Part shown: positions 27,803 through 35,799 of the stretch, in pieces
Numbering within the stretch: the first letter of the stretch is position 1
How the letters are laid out: every line of letters starts with the position of its first letter
From: Corynebacterium glucuronolyticum DSM 44120
Lineage (GTDB): Bacteria > Actinomycetota > Actinomycetes > Mycobacteriales > Mycobacteriaceae
Reading direction: 5' to 3'
Length of the DNA: 64,000 nt
Assembly (NCBI RefSeq): GCF_030440595.1
Contig: NZ_CP047452.1
Span: 1,922,001-1,986,000 of the forward strand
The notes under the pieces: generated by a model
Databases searched by the model: none
What the model saw: only the letters and a program-made list of their open reading frames with translations
Told to the model about the DNA's origin: nothing
Program-made: the position numbers and the translations under genes

Positions 27803-28834
27803 ATGGCTGAAAAGAGAATGCTGCGCGTTGAGCGCCGAAACTCAACCACACCGATCGAAAGCAAGCCGCGGTGGATCCGCACCCAAGTATCCACCGGCCC
27901 GGAGCTGCGGGACATGCGCGAACGCGTCGCCGGTGCCTCGCTGCACACGGTGTGCCAGGAAGCCGGCTGCCCCAACCTCCACGAGTGCTGGGAATCCCGC
28001 GAAGCGACCTTCCTTATCGGCGGATCACAGTGCTCCCGCAGGTGCGACTTCTGCCAGATCGCATCCGGCAAGCCCGATCCTCTTGACCGCGATGAACCAC
28101 GTCGCGTCGCCGAGTCCGTCCGCGAGATGGGACTCAACTATGCCACCATCACCGGTGTCACCCGCGATGATCTTGACGACGAAGGAGCGTGGCTTTACGC
28201 CGAGGTCGTGCGCAAGATCCACGAACTGAACCCGCACACCGGCGTGGAAAACCTCACCCCTGACTTCTCGGGCAAGCCGGACCTCCTCCGCATCGTTTTC
28301 GAGGCACGGCCCGAGGTTTTCGCCCACAACGTGGAGACTGTACCGCGCATCTTCAAGCGCATCCGCCCGGCGTTCCGCTACGACCGCTCCCTTGATGTCA
28401 TCCAGCAAGCGCACAACTTCGGTCTCGTCACCAAGTCCAACCTCATCCTCGGCATGGGCGAAACCCCAGAGGAGATCCGTGAGGCGCTCGACGACCTCCG
28501 TTCCGCGCACTGCGACATCATCACCATCACCCAATACCTCCGCCCCGGTCTGCGGTACCACCCGATCGACCGCTGGGTGAAGCCAGAAGAATTCGTCGAG
28601 CATGCCGAGTACGCCAAGGAAATTGGGTTTTCCGGTGTCATGTCCGGTCCTCTGGTCCGGTCCTCCTACCGCGCAGGTCGCCTGTACGCGCAGACCATTG
28701 CCGCACGCGGTGAGAAACTCCCCGAAAACCTCGCCCACCTGGCCGAAACCTCCCAAGGTTCCACTGCACAGGAGGCATCCACGCTGCTCAAGAAGTACGG
28801 GCCGAGCAAGGATACGCCCGTCGGTGTGAAGTAA
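27803..28834 (+). CDS. lipA: Lipoyl synthase
   Basis: This 343-residue radical SAM enzyme inserts two sulfurs into the octanoyl chain. The auxiliary cluster motif [12 protein letters not shown] and the radical SAM motif CSRRCDFC are both intact near residues 50-80. The downstream blocks [12 protein letters not shown] and [13 protein letters not shown] are typical. It lies 13 bases after lipB with a GGA-rich ribosome site, so the two are co-transcribed. It consumes Fe-S clusters and S-adenosylmethionine. Confidence 0.97.
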   Translation: MAEKRMLRVERRNSTTPIESKPRWIRTQVSTGPELRDMRERVAGASLHTVCQEAGCPNLHECWESREATFLIGGSQCSRRCDFCQIASGKPDPLDRDEPRRVAESVREMGLNYATITGVTRDDLDDEGAWLYAEVVRKIHELNPHTGVENLTPDFSGKPDLLRIVFEARPEVFAHNVETVPRIFKRIRPAFRYDRSLDVIQQAHNFGLVTKSNLILGMGETPEEIREALDDLRSAHCDIITITQYLRPGLRYHPIDRWVKPEEFVEHAEYAKEIGFSGVMSGPLVRSSYRAGRLYAQTIAARGEKLPENLAHLAETSQGSTAQEASTLLKKYGPSKDTPVGVK

Positions 28835-28895
28835 GGCGGGCCCGCACTGTAAACTACTTCCGGCAGATAAAACGACGACGTAAAGGGTGGTACAC

Positions 28896-29669
28896 ATGGC
28901 AGATAGCAAGAAAGAACAAATAAAAGCTCAGGAGAAGGAAGCCAAGAAAGCCAAGCGCGAACAGCGCAAGCAGACCCGCAAGCAGGTATGGGAAGCCTTC
29001 AACATGCAGCGGAAGCAGGATAAGAAACTTATCCCGCTCATGCTGTCGGCTTTCCTCGGCCTCGGTATCCTCGGGTTCCTTATCGGCCTTGCTTTCTCCG
29101 CTCAGTGGTTCGGCCTCATCATCGGCCTCATGCTGGGCGCCATGCTCGCCATGTATATCTTCCCCAAGCGCATGGAGTCTAGCTTCTACGAACGCACCGC
29201 AGATCAGCCTGGTGCCGCCGCGTGGGTGGTTGAAAACCTCAAGGACGGCCCCGGTATGCAGTGGCGCTCTAAGACTGCAGTTGCTGCCAACACGCACATG
29301 GATGTCGTGCACCGTGTCGTCGGTGCCCCAGGCATCATCCTCGTCGGAGAGGGCGAGCCGCACCGCCTCAAGCCGCTCATGGAGCAGCAGAAGAAGCGTC
29401 TTAACCGGATCGCCAAGAAGATCCCCGTGTACGAGTTCATCGTTGGCGACGGCGAAGGCCAGGTGCCGCTGAAGAAGCTGCAGCGTGAGATTATGAAGCT
29501 TCCGCGCAATTACAAGAAGAACGCGGTCCCCGGCATGGCCGCTCGCGTGGAGTCCATGGATGCCCAGTCCGGCCCCGGCGCCGGTCTCCCCAAGGGACCA
29601 CTACCCAAGGGGGCCAAGATGTCTGGCATGAACCGGCGCGCCCGCAGGCACGCAAACCGCTCCAAGTAA
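28896..29669 (+). CDS. DUF4191 membrane protein
   Basis: This 257-residue protein has a very basic, Lys-rich start (KKEQIKAQEKEAKKAKREQRK) and two adjacent transmembrane helices around residues 45-95. A cytosolic domain follows, rich in Lys, Val and Gly (GAPGIILVGEG; PVYEFIVGDGEGQVPLKKLQ). It matches the DUF4191 family that is regularly encoded after lipA in Actinobacteria. The function is unknown. The ATG at 28896 follows AAAGGG by 8 bases. A terminator follows directly. Confidence 0.82.
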   Translation: MADSKKEQIKAQEKEAKKAKREQRKQTRKQVWEAFNMQRKQDKKLIPLMLSAFLGLGILGFLIGLAFSAQWFGLIIGLMLGAMLAMYIFPKRMESSFYERTADQPGAAAWVVENLKDGPGMQWRSKTAVAANTHMDVVHRVVGAPGIILVGEGEPHRLKPLMEQQKKRLNRIAKKIPVYEFIVGDGEGQVPLKKLQREIMKLPRNYKKNAVPGMAARVESMDAQSGPGAGLPKGPLPKGAKMSGMNRRARRHANRSK

Positions 29670-29693
29670 TCCCCTCTGTCTGCACCACCATCC

Positions 29694-29724
29694 CCCTCGC
29701 CCACGCGGGCGAGGGTTCTTTTTT
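29694..29724 (+). terminator. Terminator of lipB-lipA-DUF4191
   Basis: CCCTCGCCC (29694-29702) pairs with GGGCGAGGG (29707-29715) around ACGC and is followed by TTCTTTTTTG. Confidence 0.88.
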
Positions 29725-29780
29725 GCCCCATTTCGGGGGCACTTATAGATAATGTGGGGCAAATTTGGTGGTGTTAATGT

Positions 29781-31382
29781 ATGGAGTTTTTCGTGGACAA
29801 CCCCCTATTTACCCTCGTGGTAATCATGGCTGTTGGTCTTATCATCGGGAAAATTAACTTCTTTGGCATCAAACTGGGCGTGGCGGCCGTCCTCTTCGTC
29901 GGCCTTGGCTTCGCCACACTCGCCCCCGATATCGAGCTCCCACCACTGCTCTACAACATGGGTCTGACGCTTTTCGTGTACACGATCGGCCTTGAGTTCG
30001 GCCCCGGATTCTTCCACACCCTGCGAACGACGGGCTGGAAACTGAACCTCTACCTCGTCATTCTTCTCCTCCTCGCCACGGTGGCAACCGTTGGAGGAGC
30101 GCTACTACTCGGCTTCGGACCCGATACGGCGGGTGGCATCTTCACCGGCGCACTCGTGAACACACCCGCGCTAGCCGCAGTGGTGGAATCCATTAACAGC
30201 TCGGGGATCGGCAATGCGCAGGTCCCGGTCGTGACCTATTCCCTGACCTACCCGATAGGCGTGCTCGGAGTCATCATCGTGCTCGCCATCTTCCAGAGAG
30301 TGTTCCGGGTGGATTACGAAAAGGAAGCAGACGAGGCAGGGTTGACTCCCCACGAGCTTGAGCACTGGCAGATCGAGGTGGAAGTCAATAACCTCCCACC
30401 CGTGGATGATATTCCCGAAATCTTCGATCTGGGGATCATCATCACCCGCATTCGTCGCGGCAAGAAGGAAATACTCGCCGGAACCGGAGACCGCCCGAAG
30501 ATCGGCGATATCCTCACTATTGCCGGATCTCCGGAGGATCTGAAGAAGTCAGAGCGCCTCATCGGTTCCTTTGTCAGTTCCCGTCCAGACCGCAACAAGG
30601 GCTTAGACTACGACCGGCTCGTAGTCACAGACGAATCCGCTGTCGGGTACCCCCTGGCGGAACTCAAACCTAAGCTGCCCGGTGTCCTCATCTCACGCGT
30701 CAAGCACGGCGACGACGATCAGGTTGCGCGCCCGGATATGATTCTGCACCTGGGTGATCGCATCCGAATCGTGTCGACACCAGAAAATCGTGAAAAGGCG
30801 CGCCGGTTCTTCGGAGATTCCTACACCCAAGCGGCGACCCTCGAAATGCTTCCCCTCCTCAGCGGGCTGCTTCTCGGCCTGCTCCTCGGCATGATCGCTA
30901 TTCCGCTTCCAGGTGGTGTCTCTCTCAAGCTAGGCTCTGCGGGTGGCCCACTGGTTATGGGCGTCATCCTCGGATCCCTGTCCCGCACGCGACACTTCGT
31001 GTGGCATCTACCGTATGCCGCTGGCCGAATTCTCAAGGAGTTTGGTCTCACACTGTTTCTCGCTGGCATTGGCACGACAGCCGGAGCTGGCTTCGCTTCC
31101 GCACTCCACGATCCAACGTCCCTCCAGGTTATTGGCTTCGGTGCCATCATTACCATGGGGCTTGCTACGACGGCGGTGGTCGTCGGCCACAAGGTGCTCA
31201 AAATACCGTACGGAACGCTCACCGGTTTCATCGCCGCGCTCCATACGCACCCTGCTCTTCTCAGCTACGCATCCGACCAGGCTAGAAATGATATGCCCGG
31301 GGCGGGCTACGCCATGGTCTATCCGATGGCGATGATCACCAAGATCATCTGCGCGCAGGCTCTGTTCTTCCTGCTGGTGTGA
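29781..31382 (+). CDS. sucE: Succinate exporter SucE (AspT/AAEx family)
   Basis: This 533-residue protein has the same layout as the 25253 gene: about five helices, two TrkA-C-like domains in the centre (FDLGIIITRIRRGKKEIL; LAELKPKLPGVLISRVKHG), then five to six helices. The position between the lipA/DUF4191 genes and glnA is that of sucE in C. glutamicum, a succinate exporter active under oxygen limitation. The name rests on this synteny and length. The stop TGA abuts the stop of the convergent RDD gene with no spacer, so no terminator separates them. Confidence 0.82.
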   Translation: MEFFVDNPLFTLVVIMAVGLIIGKINFFGIKLGVAAVLFVGLGFATLAPDIELPPLLYNMGLTLFVYTIGLEFGPGFFHTLRTTGWKLNLYLVILLLLATVATVGGALLLGFGPDTAGGIFTGALVNTPALAAVVESINSSGIGNAQVPVVTYSLTYPIGVLGVIIVLAIFQRVFRVDYEKEADEAGLTPHELEHWQIEVEVNNLPPVDDIPEIFDLGIIITRIRRGKKEILAGTGDRPKIGDILTIAGSPEDLKKSERLIGSFVSSRPDRNKGLDYDRLVVTDESAVGYPLAELKPKLPGVLISRVKHGDDDQVARPDMILHLGDRIRIVSTPENREKARRFFGDSYTQAATLEMLPLLSGLLLGLLLGMIAIPLPGGVSLKLGSAGGPLVMGVILGSLSRTRHFVWHLPYAAGRILKEFGLTLFLAGIGTTAGAGFASALHDPTSLQVIGFGAIITMGLATTAVVVGHKVLKIPYGTLTGFIAALHTHPALLSYASDQARNDMPGAGYAMVYPMAMITKIICAQALFFLLV

Positions 31383-31859
31383 TTAACCGCGAATAACGGC
31401 CGTGCCTGTGGCACGGTCGTGGAGACCGCGACCATCGGCGTCGGTAAGAATCGGGGGAAGAATAAAGACCGTGAGAAGCGTGCGTGCCAGGCACCGAAGG
31501 AACCCGACGCGCTGCCCCGGCCTATCGATACAGGCGATGCCCATGCCCAAGGCTGCCTGCCCCGGGGTGCGCGCAAACAGCGTGGCAGAAACCACAGAGA
31601 TAACCGCCCACACAAGGAGTTGGACCGTCGCCTGGCCTCCCAACGCGTGGGTGAAGTGGGTGATGACCGACGCAACAATGGCAGCGATGATCCAGTCGAT
31701 AAGCAAGCCCCCGATCCGTCGCATCATGGAAGCAAGCGAGCCGGGGCCAGATTCCGCCAAACCGATTTGCTCCCCCGGCCACCGATTCGGCCGCGAGGGG
31801 TCCTCATTTTGAGCAGGAATCTGTGGGCCGTTGAGCCAGCTGGAATTCTTGTCGCGCAT
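31383..31859 (-). CDS. RDD-family membrane protein
   Basis: This 158-residue protein has a polar N-terminus and three hydrophobic segments between residues 45 and 145. The RDD-type core includes MMRRIGGLLIDWIIA and the Arg/Asp-bearing loop after the second helix (RTPGQAALGMG). A small RDD gene next to glnA is also seen in Mycobacterium. The function is unknown; some RDD proteins affect ion exchange. Its stop codon is immediately adjacent to that of sucE on the other strand. Confidence 0.8.
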   Translation of the reverse strand: MRDKNSSWLNGPQIPAQNEDPSRPNRWPGEQIGLAESGPGSLASMMRRIGGLLIDWIIAAIVASVITHFTHALGGQATVQLLVWAVISVVSATLFARTPGQAALGMGIACIDRPGQRVGFLRCLARTLLTVFILPPILTDADGRGLHDRATGTAVIRG

Positions 31860-31951
31860 GCCGATAACCTTACCCGGCAGTTCTGATCTATTAGCGGGGA
31901 GGCATGAAGTAGACTCTAAACATCTGTAAGCGACACGCGCGAGGAGAAAAA

Positions 31952-33388
31952 ATGACCTTCAACAATGTGGAGGAAATTCAGAAATTTATCACGGACGAGG
32001 AAGTGGAGTTCATTGATATTCGCTTCACAGATGTCCCCGGCACAGAGCATCACTTTTCCATCCCCGCCTCCGAATTCGACGAGGGCGCGGTAGAAGAGGG
32101 GCTCGCCTTCGACGGCTCGTCCATCCGCGGATTCACTACCATCGACGAATCCGACATGACGCTTCTTCCAGACCTCTCCACCGCAGTTTTGGATCCTTTC
32201 CGTCGGGCGAAGACCCTCAACATCAAGTTCTTCGTCCACGACCCGTTCACCCGCGAGCCGTTCAGCCGCGACCCCCGCAACGTCGCCCGCAAGGCCGAGG
32301 AGTACCTGGCTTCCACCGGGATCGCCGATGTGTGCCAGTTCGGCGCGGAGGCCGAGTTCTACATCTTTGACTCGGTGCGCTACTCGACGGACACCAACCA
32401 GGGCTTCTTCCACGTTGACTCCGACGAGGGCTGGTGGAACCGCGACAAGGAAATCGACCTGGACGGCTCCTACAACCTGGGCAACAAGACCCCGATCAAG
32501 GGTGGCTACTTCCCCGTCGCCCCTGCTGACACCCTCGTTGACCTGCGCGACGATATGACCCGGAATCTCCAGAAGGCCGGCTTCCACATCGAGCGTTTCC
32601 ACCACGAGGTGGGCACCGGCTCGCAGCATGAGATCAACTACCGCTTCAACACGCTGCTGCACGCTGCCGACGACCTGCAAACATTCAAGTACATCATCAA
32701 GAACACGGCAATCGAAGCCGGCAAGTCCGTCACCTTCATGCCGAAGCCGCTTACTGGTGACAATGGTTCCGGCATGCACGCCCACCAGTCTCTGTGGAAG
32801 GACGGCGAGCCGCTGTTCTACGACGAGTCTGGCTACGGCGGACTGTCCGACATGGCCCGCTACTACATCGGTGGCATCCTCCACCATGCACCGGCCGTAC
32901 TCGCATTCACGAACCCAACGCTGAACTCCTACCACCGTCTCGTTCCGGGCTTTGAGGCCCCGATCAACCTCGTGTACTCGCAGCGCAACCGTTCCGCAGC
33001 GATTCGTATCCCGATCACGGGCTCGAACCCGAAGGCAAAGCGCATCGAGTTCCGTGCGCCGGATCCGTCGGGCAACCCGTACCTCGGTTTCGCCGCCATG
33101 ATGATGGCTGGTATCGACGGCATCAAGAACCGCATCGAGCCACATGCCCCGGTGGACAAGGACCTGTACGAGCTCCCGCCGGAGGAGGCCCAGTCCATCC
33201 CGCAGGCTCCCGCGTCTCTCGAAGAGGCTCTCAAGGCTCTCGCCGAGGATTCCGAGTTCCTCACCGAGGGTGATGTCTTCACTGAGGACCTCATCGACAC
33301 GTACGTGAAGTTCAAGGTCGATAACGAGATCACCCCGGCACGTCTCCGCCCGACCCCGCTCGAGTTCGAGATGTACTACAACTGCTAG
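31952..33388 (+). CDS. glnA: Glutamine synthetase type I
   Basis: This 478-residue, dodecameric GSI forms glutamine from glutamate and ammonia. Motifs include FDGSSIRGF, the ATP-site [19 protein letters not shown] and [19 protein letters not shown]. The adenylylation tyrosine is present in LYELPPEEA (about residue 405), so control by GlnE is expected. GAGGAG precedes the ATG by 5-6 bases. I could not identify an AmtR operator in the short upstream region. It is the last clear host gene before the phage-like region. Confidence 0.97.
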   Translation: MTFNNVEEIQKFITDEEVEFIDIRFTDVPGTEHHFSIPASEFDEGAVEEGLAFDGSSIRGFTTIDESDMTLLPDLSTAVLDPFRRAKTLNIKFFVHDPFTREPFSRDPRNVARKAEEYLASTGIADVCQFGAEAEFYIFDSVRYSTDTNQGFFHVDSDEGWWNRDKEIDLDGSYNLGNKTPIKGGYFPVAPADTLVDLRDDMTRNLQKAGFHIERFHHEVGTGSQHEINYRFNTLLHAADDLQTFKYIIKNTAIEAGKSVTFMPKPLTGDNGSGMHAHQSLWKDGEPLFYDESGYGGLSDMARYYIGGILHHAPAVLAFTNPTLNSYHRLVPGFEAPINLVYSQRNRSAAIRIPITGSNPKAKRIEFRAPDPSGNPYLGFAAMMMAGIDGIKNRIEPHAPVDKDLYELPPEEAQSIPQAPASLEEALKALAEDSEFLTEGDVFTEDLIDTYVKFKVDNEITPARLRPTPLEFEMYYNC

Positions 33389-33532
33389 TTTTCCTGGGGT
33401 TTCGCACACCTGCGGTTTTGTGTTTACGCTGGTCACAGTGTTTCTACGGTTGCTGTGGTTGCTGTGATTTCCTGAGTTTCAGGTCTGGACCGGGATTTTC
33501 CGGGATCGCGGGCTAGTGTCTGCCACGTTTTC

Positions 33533-33562
33533 GCCCCCTGCACTGTTGCTAGTGCAGGGGGC
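33533..33562. terminator. Strong hairpin downstream of glnA
   Basis: GCCCCCTGCACT (33533-33544) pairs with AGTGCAGGGGGC (33551-33562) around GTTGCT. The following TCCATTTCT is only weakly T-rich. It is probably the glnA terminator, though it lies 145 bases past the stop. Confidence 0.5.
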
Positions 33563-33600
33563 TCCATTTCTATAGAGGTATGAGGCAGTTGACAGCGTCG

Positions 33601-33670
33601 ATGGACTGCGATGGACTGCGATGGACTGCGATGGACTGCGATGGACTGCGATGGACTGCGATGGACTGCG
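33601..33670. repeat. 10-bp tandem repeat, seven exact copies
   Basis: ATGGACTGCG occurs seven times head to tail with no variation, ending in ATATTCC. The period of about one helical turn places each copy on the same face of DNA. There are no spacers, so it is not a CRISPR array. Confidence 0.95.
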
Positions 33671-33703
33671 ATATTCCGTTACCCCCATTTTAGGGTACTT
33701 TAG

Positions 33704-33737
33704 CGTTACCCAGGGTTGCATGTAACCCAGGGTTACA
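33704..33737. promoter_or_regulatory. Two abutting 17-bp palindromes (putative operators)
   Basis: CGTTACCCAGGGTTGCA (33704-33720) is directly followed by TGTAACCCAGGGTTACA (33721-33737). The second is a perfect palindrome around a central A, and the first differs from it at three positions. Half-sites GTTACCC and GGGTAC also lie at 33678-33698. They precede the gene at 33800 by 63 bases. A related copy lies at 35049. Confidence 0.7.
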
Positions 33738-33799
33738 TTAAGCTCTCAGGTGTAAGGAAAAAGGAAAGGGCAACAGCCCACAAACCGGAAGGACACAAA

Positions 33800-34555
33800 A
33801 TGAGCACGACACTTTCTCACCCCACCATCCACACCTCCGACAAGCACACCGTCAACAAGATCACGGACACGGCCATTGCCACTGCGCAGAGTGAGGATTT
33901 CCCCATCGACTACGCCGTCGCGACCTCTGTATACGCCTTCCTCCCCACCATCACAAACCGCAGCCAGGAGGAACAGGGACCCACCCTTGAGGGCGACACC
34001 TTCTATGCTGAGGTGCTCACTCGCGCCGATGGTGAAAAGCTTGTTTTCTGGGCTGAATATGGCGACCCCACCGGGGAATACCAGCACGCGGATCTACTCC
34101 CCGAGGACGATGACGAAGCAGCCGAAATCGTCACCGGCTGGACGTACAATGTGTGCTCCCCCGATGGTGAGCCTCAAAGCGACGGCGACGGCGACACAAT
34201 CAAACCCGGCGAGGTTGAGGCTCTGGCGCGGATCATGGCCACCCGAATCGTCGAATGGGCAGATAAGGCCACCCCACTAGTACAGGCCAGCGCAAGCGAA
34301 ACGGGTTCCGGGGTCGAGATCAATCTTAATGGGGACACGGTCGAGGATGCGCTCGATGACCTCCTCGACTACCTCAATACCGCAGAAGAGCCGGAAAAAC
34401 CTTTCACGATCACGCGGATGACAGTCGACGACCAGGAGGTCGACAACATCGACAGTTTCGACCCGCTCGCGGACACGGAGCTTGAGGTCACCATTGAGGG
34501 CGCGTACGGAGACAGTGATGAGACCGTGCGTTTCCTGGCGATCTCCGAGTGCTAG
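33800..34555 (+). CDS. Acidic hypothetical protein of the prophage border cassette
   Basis: I recognise no family for this 251-residue, soluble, strongly acidic protein (stretches such as LLPEDDDEAAEIV and DTVEDALDDLLDYL). It looks like two alpha/beta units: the first ends in a helix with ARIMATRIVEWADKA, the second in TELEVTIEGAYGDSDETVRF. GGAAGG lies 7 bases before the ATG at 33800. A longer TTG-started frame would begin inside the operator region and is rejected. A hairpin of 15-bp arms follows the stop. Its acidity and neighbours suggest an accessory phage gene, not a structural one. Confidence 0.7.
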   Translation: MSTTLSHPTIHTSDKHTVNKITDTAIATAQSEDFPIDYAVATSVYAFLPTITNRSQEEQGPTLEGDTFYAEVLTRADGEKLVFWAEYGDPTGEYQHADLLPEDDDEAAEIVTGWTYNVCSPDGEPQSDGDGDTIKPGEVEALARIMATRIVEWADKATPLVQASASETGSGVEINLNGDTVEDALDDLLDYLNTAEEPEKPFTITRMTVDDQEVDNIDSFDPLADTELEVTIEGAYGDSDETVRFLAISEC

Positions 34556-34566
34556 TAAAAATCATT

Positions 34567-34606
34567 TCATGTGCAATGCACTTCATTCACGGTGCATTGC
34601 ACATGA
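34567..34606. promoter_or_regulatory. 15-bp inverted repeat built of two GTGCAWTGCAC palindromes
   Basis: TCATGTGCAATGCAC (34567-34581) is the exact inverse of GTGCATTGCACATGA (34592-34606). Each arm contains its own 11-bp palindrome, GTGCAATGCAC and GTGCATTGCAC, with centres 21 bases apart (two helical turns). It lies 27 bases before the HTH gene at 34633 and 12 bases after the previous stop. It may be an operator pair, a terminator, or both. Confidence 0.6.
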
Positions 34607-34632
34607 TTAATTCGAGATTGGAGACTAAAAAT

Positions 34633-35043
34633 ATGAGCACGCTTAATGATGTTGTGGAGCGGATCGTCAAAGATCGTGACATTGACAAGGATTCCGCCAC
34701 GGGCGCGGCGCGGGAGTTTTTGGGTCAGTTGGAGCGTCTGGATCGTACGGCGATTGACGAGGGTGATCTGAATGAAGATCACGCGGGCGCGATTTATGAT
34801 GCGGTCACTGGGTGGCTCGATTCGCAGTCGGATGCGGATGTGGCTTTGGACGAGGTCGCAGATGCTGCCGAGAAGTTGGCCGTGTCGCAGGCGGAGTGTG
34901 AGTTTTTGGCCAGTGTCCGAGATCAGGCTGTGGTACGAGCTTTACAGGCGGGGGCTTCGGTGGTGGATACGGCGCGGTCTGCTGGGGTGGCGCGAAATTC
35001 TGTGTATGAGATCAAACGCCGGACTACCCTAAACCGGGGGTAA
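34633..35043 (+). CDS. Small protein with C-terminal helix-turn-helix
   Basis: In this 136-residue protein the first 100 residues are acidic and helical (DVVERIVKDRDIDKDSATGAA; DEVADAAEKLAVSQAECEFLA). The last 35 form a likely helix-turn-helix (ASVVDTARSAGVARNSVYEIKRRT). Such a layout suits a DNA-binding regulator of the cassette or a small accessory subunit. GGAG precedes the ATG at 34633. Codon use is richer in T-ending codons than in neighbours, hinting at separate acquisition. Two palindromes directly upstream could be autoregulatory operators. Confidence 0.65.
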   Translation: MSTLNDVVERIVKDRDIDKDSATGAAREFLGQLERLDRTAIDEGDLNEDHAGAIYDAVTGWLDSQSDADVALDEVADAAEKLAVSQAECEFLASVRDQAVVRALQAGASVVDTARSAGVARNSVYEIKRRTTLNRG

Positions 35044-35048
35044 TTTAA

Positions 35049-35065
35049 TGTAACCCTGTATTACA
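35049..35065. promoter_or_regulatory. Third copy of the 17-bp palindrome
   Basis: TGTAACCCTGTATTACA matches TGTAACCC-N-GGGTTACA with two mismatches in the right half. It sits 64 bases before the ATG at 35130, almost the same distance as the 33721 copy from its gene (62 bases). This argues for a shared regulator. Confidence 0.6.
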
Positions 35066-35129
35066 TTCTGGCGGGAATTGACTATAATCAAAGGTGTCAG
35101 CAAGGAAAGCTCAAGAAAGGAAAAGGGAA

Positions 35130-35441
35130 ATGAGCAGCATCAACATCAAGGACATCGAGACCACCACCGACATCGCCATCGACCTCTACAACGAAGACAT
35201 CATCACAGACTGGACCATCAGCAACCGCGACACCGACAACGAGGACGTGCGCATCATCCGCGAGGATGGCGAGACCATGAGCATCAAGCTCCACGAGGAT
35301 GCTGAGGAGGGCGTGGAGCTTGATGTCACCTGGGCAATCCTCGACATCGACGAAGAAGCCGACGCGGAGTACATCGTCTCCGAGGATGGCGCAGACCTCC
35401 CAGAGGCCATCAACCAGATCATCGCCTGGGCACAGGCATAA
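35130..35441 (+). CDS. Very acidic 103-residue protein
   Basis: No known family is recognised. I count 30 Asp/Glu against 5 Lys/Arg in 103 residues, a net charge near -25. Predicted strands (WTISNRDTDNEDVRIIRED; VELDVTWAILDID) are followed by a C-terminal helix ending in INQIIAWAQA. AAGGGA precedes the ATG at 35130. It is paired with the gene at 35473 after 31 bases. Charge and size resemble DNA-mimic inhibitors, but that is only an inference from composition. Confidence 0.7.
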   Translation: MSSINIKDIETTTDIAIDLYNEDIITDWTISNRDTDNEDVRIIREDGETMSIKLHEDAEEGVELDVTWAILDIDEEADAEYIVSEDGADLPEAINQIIAWAQA

Positions 35442-35472
35442 CCAACCATAAGAGAAAAAGGGGATTCACAAA

Positions 35473-35745
35473 ATGCGCACATTTGATAAAGACACCATTA
35501 ACACCTACTACCTCGCAGCCCTCGGTGTCTCCATCATCCCGGATTTCGAGGAGGGACGCTACGAAATCGTGGAGCTGAAAGCCAAAGACACCTACGAGGT
35601 GTACGGGGTGCCGACCCGCTCCGGCGAGAGCTTCGATCTCCGAGTAGCAGCAAAAGCGATGCTTGAGCTAGCTGACGAGATCGACGCCCGCAGCCCCTCA
35701 CCGGAGGAGCTGGACGAGGATGACCTCGATTTCGAGGACCTCTAA
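35473..35745 (+). CDS. Acidic 90-residue protein
   Basis: No family is recognised. It has about 24 acidic against 9 basic residues, with an extremely acidic tail (EELDEDDLDFEDL). The pattern of strands followed by a helix (DLRVAAKAMLELADEIDA) echoes the two other acidic proteins of this cassette, at 33800 and 35130, and may indicate distant relatedness. AAAAAGGGG lies 10-14 bases before the ATG. It is probably co-transcribed with 35130 and ends at a terminator-like hairpin. Confidence 0.65.
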   Translation: MRTFDKDTINTYYLAALGVSIIPDFEEGRYEIVELKAKDTYEVYGVPTRSGESFDLRVAAKAMLELADEIDARSPSPEELDEDDLDFEDL

Positions 35746-35753
35746 CCCGCCGT

Positions 35754-35787
35754 CCCCGGCCGCCACGCCGGGGTATTCCCTTTTTTG
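35754..35787 (+). terminator. Terminator-like hairpin after the acidic gene pair
   Basis: CCCCGGC (35754-35760) pairs with GCCGGGG (35767-35773) around CGCCAC. TATTCCC and then TTTTTT follow. Confidence 0.55.
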
Positions 35788-35799
35788 TGAGGTACCGGA

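Larger units (their letters stand above)
33389..33799. other. Junction region between glnA and the prophage cassette
   Basis: No gene is supported in these 411 bases. They hold a hairpin (33533-33562), a seven-copy 10-bp tandem repeat (33601-33670) and two abutting palindromes (33704-33737), all listed separately. One prophage attachment core probably lies here, but it cannot be fixed without the partner end. Confidence 0.55.

Noticed and set aside
31880..31951. AmtR operator before glnA
   Set aside because: No stretch fits the symmetric CTAT-N6-ATAG type consensus well enough.
33601..33670. Possible CRISPR array
   Set aside because: The 10-bp units are contiguous with no spacers, and no cas genes are nearby.
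33716..33799. N-terminal extension of the 33800 gene from a TTG
   Set aside because: It would begin inside the palindromic operator and lacks a ribosome site, while GGAAGG is well placed before ATG 33800.
33389..33800. Exact attachment core of the prophage
   Set aside because: The other end is outside the window, so no direct repeat can be paired. No tRNA gene or other usual target is present to anchor the guess.
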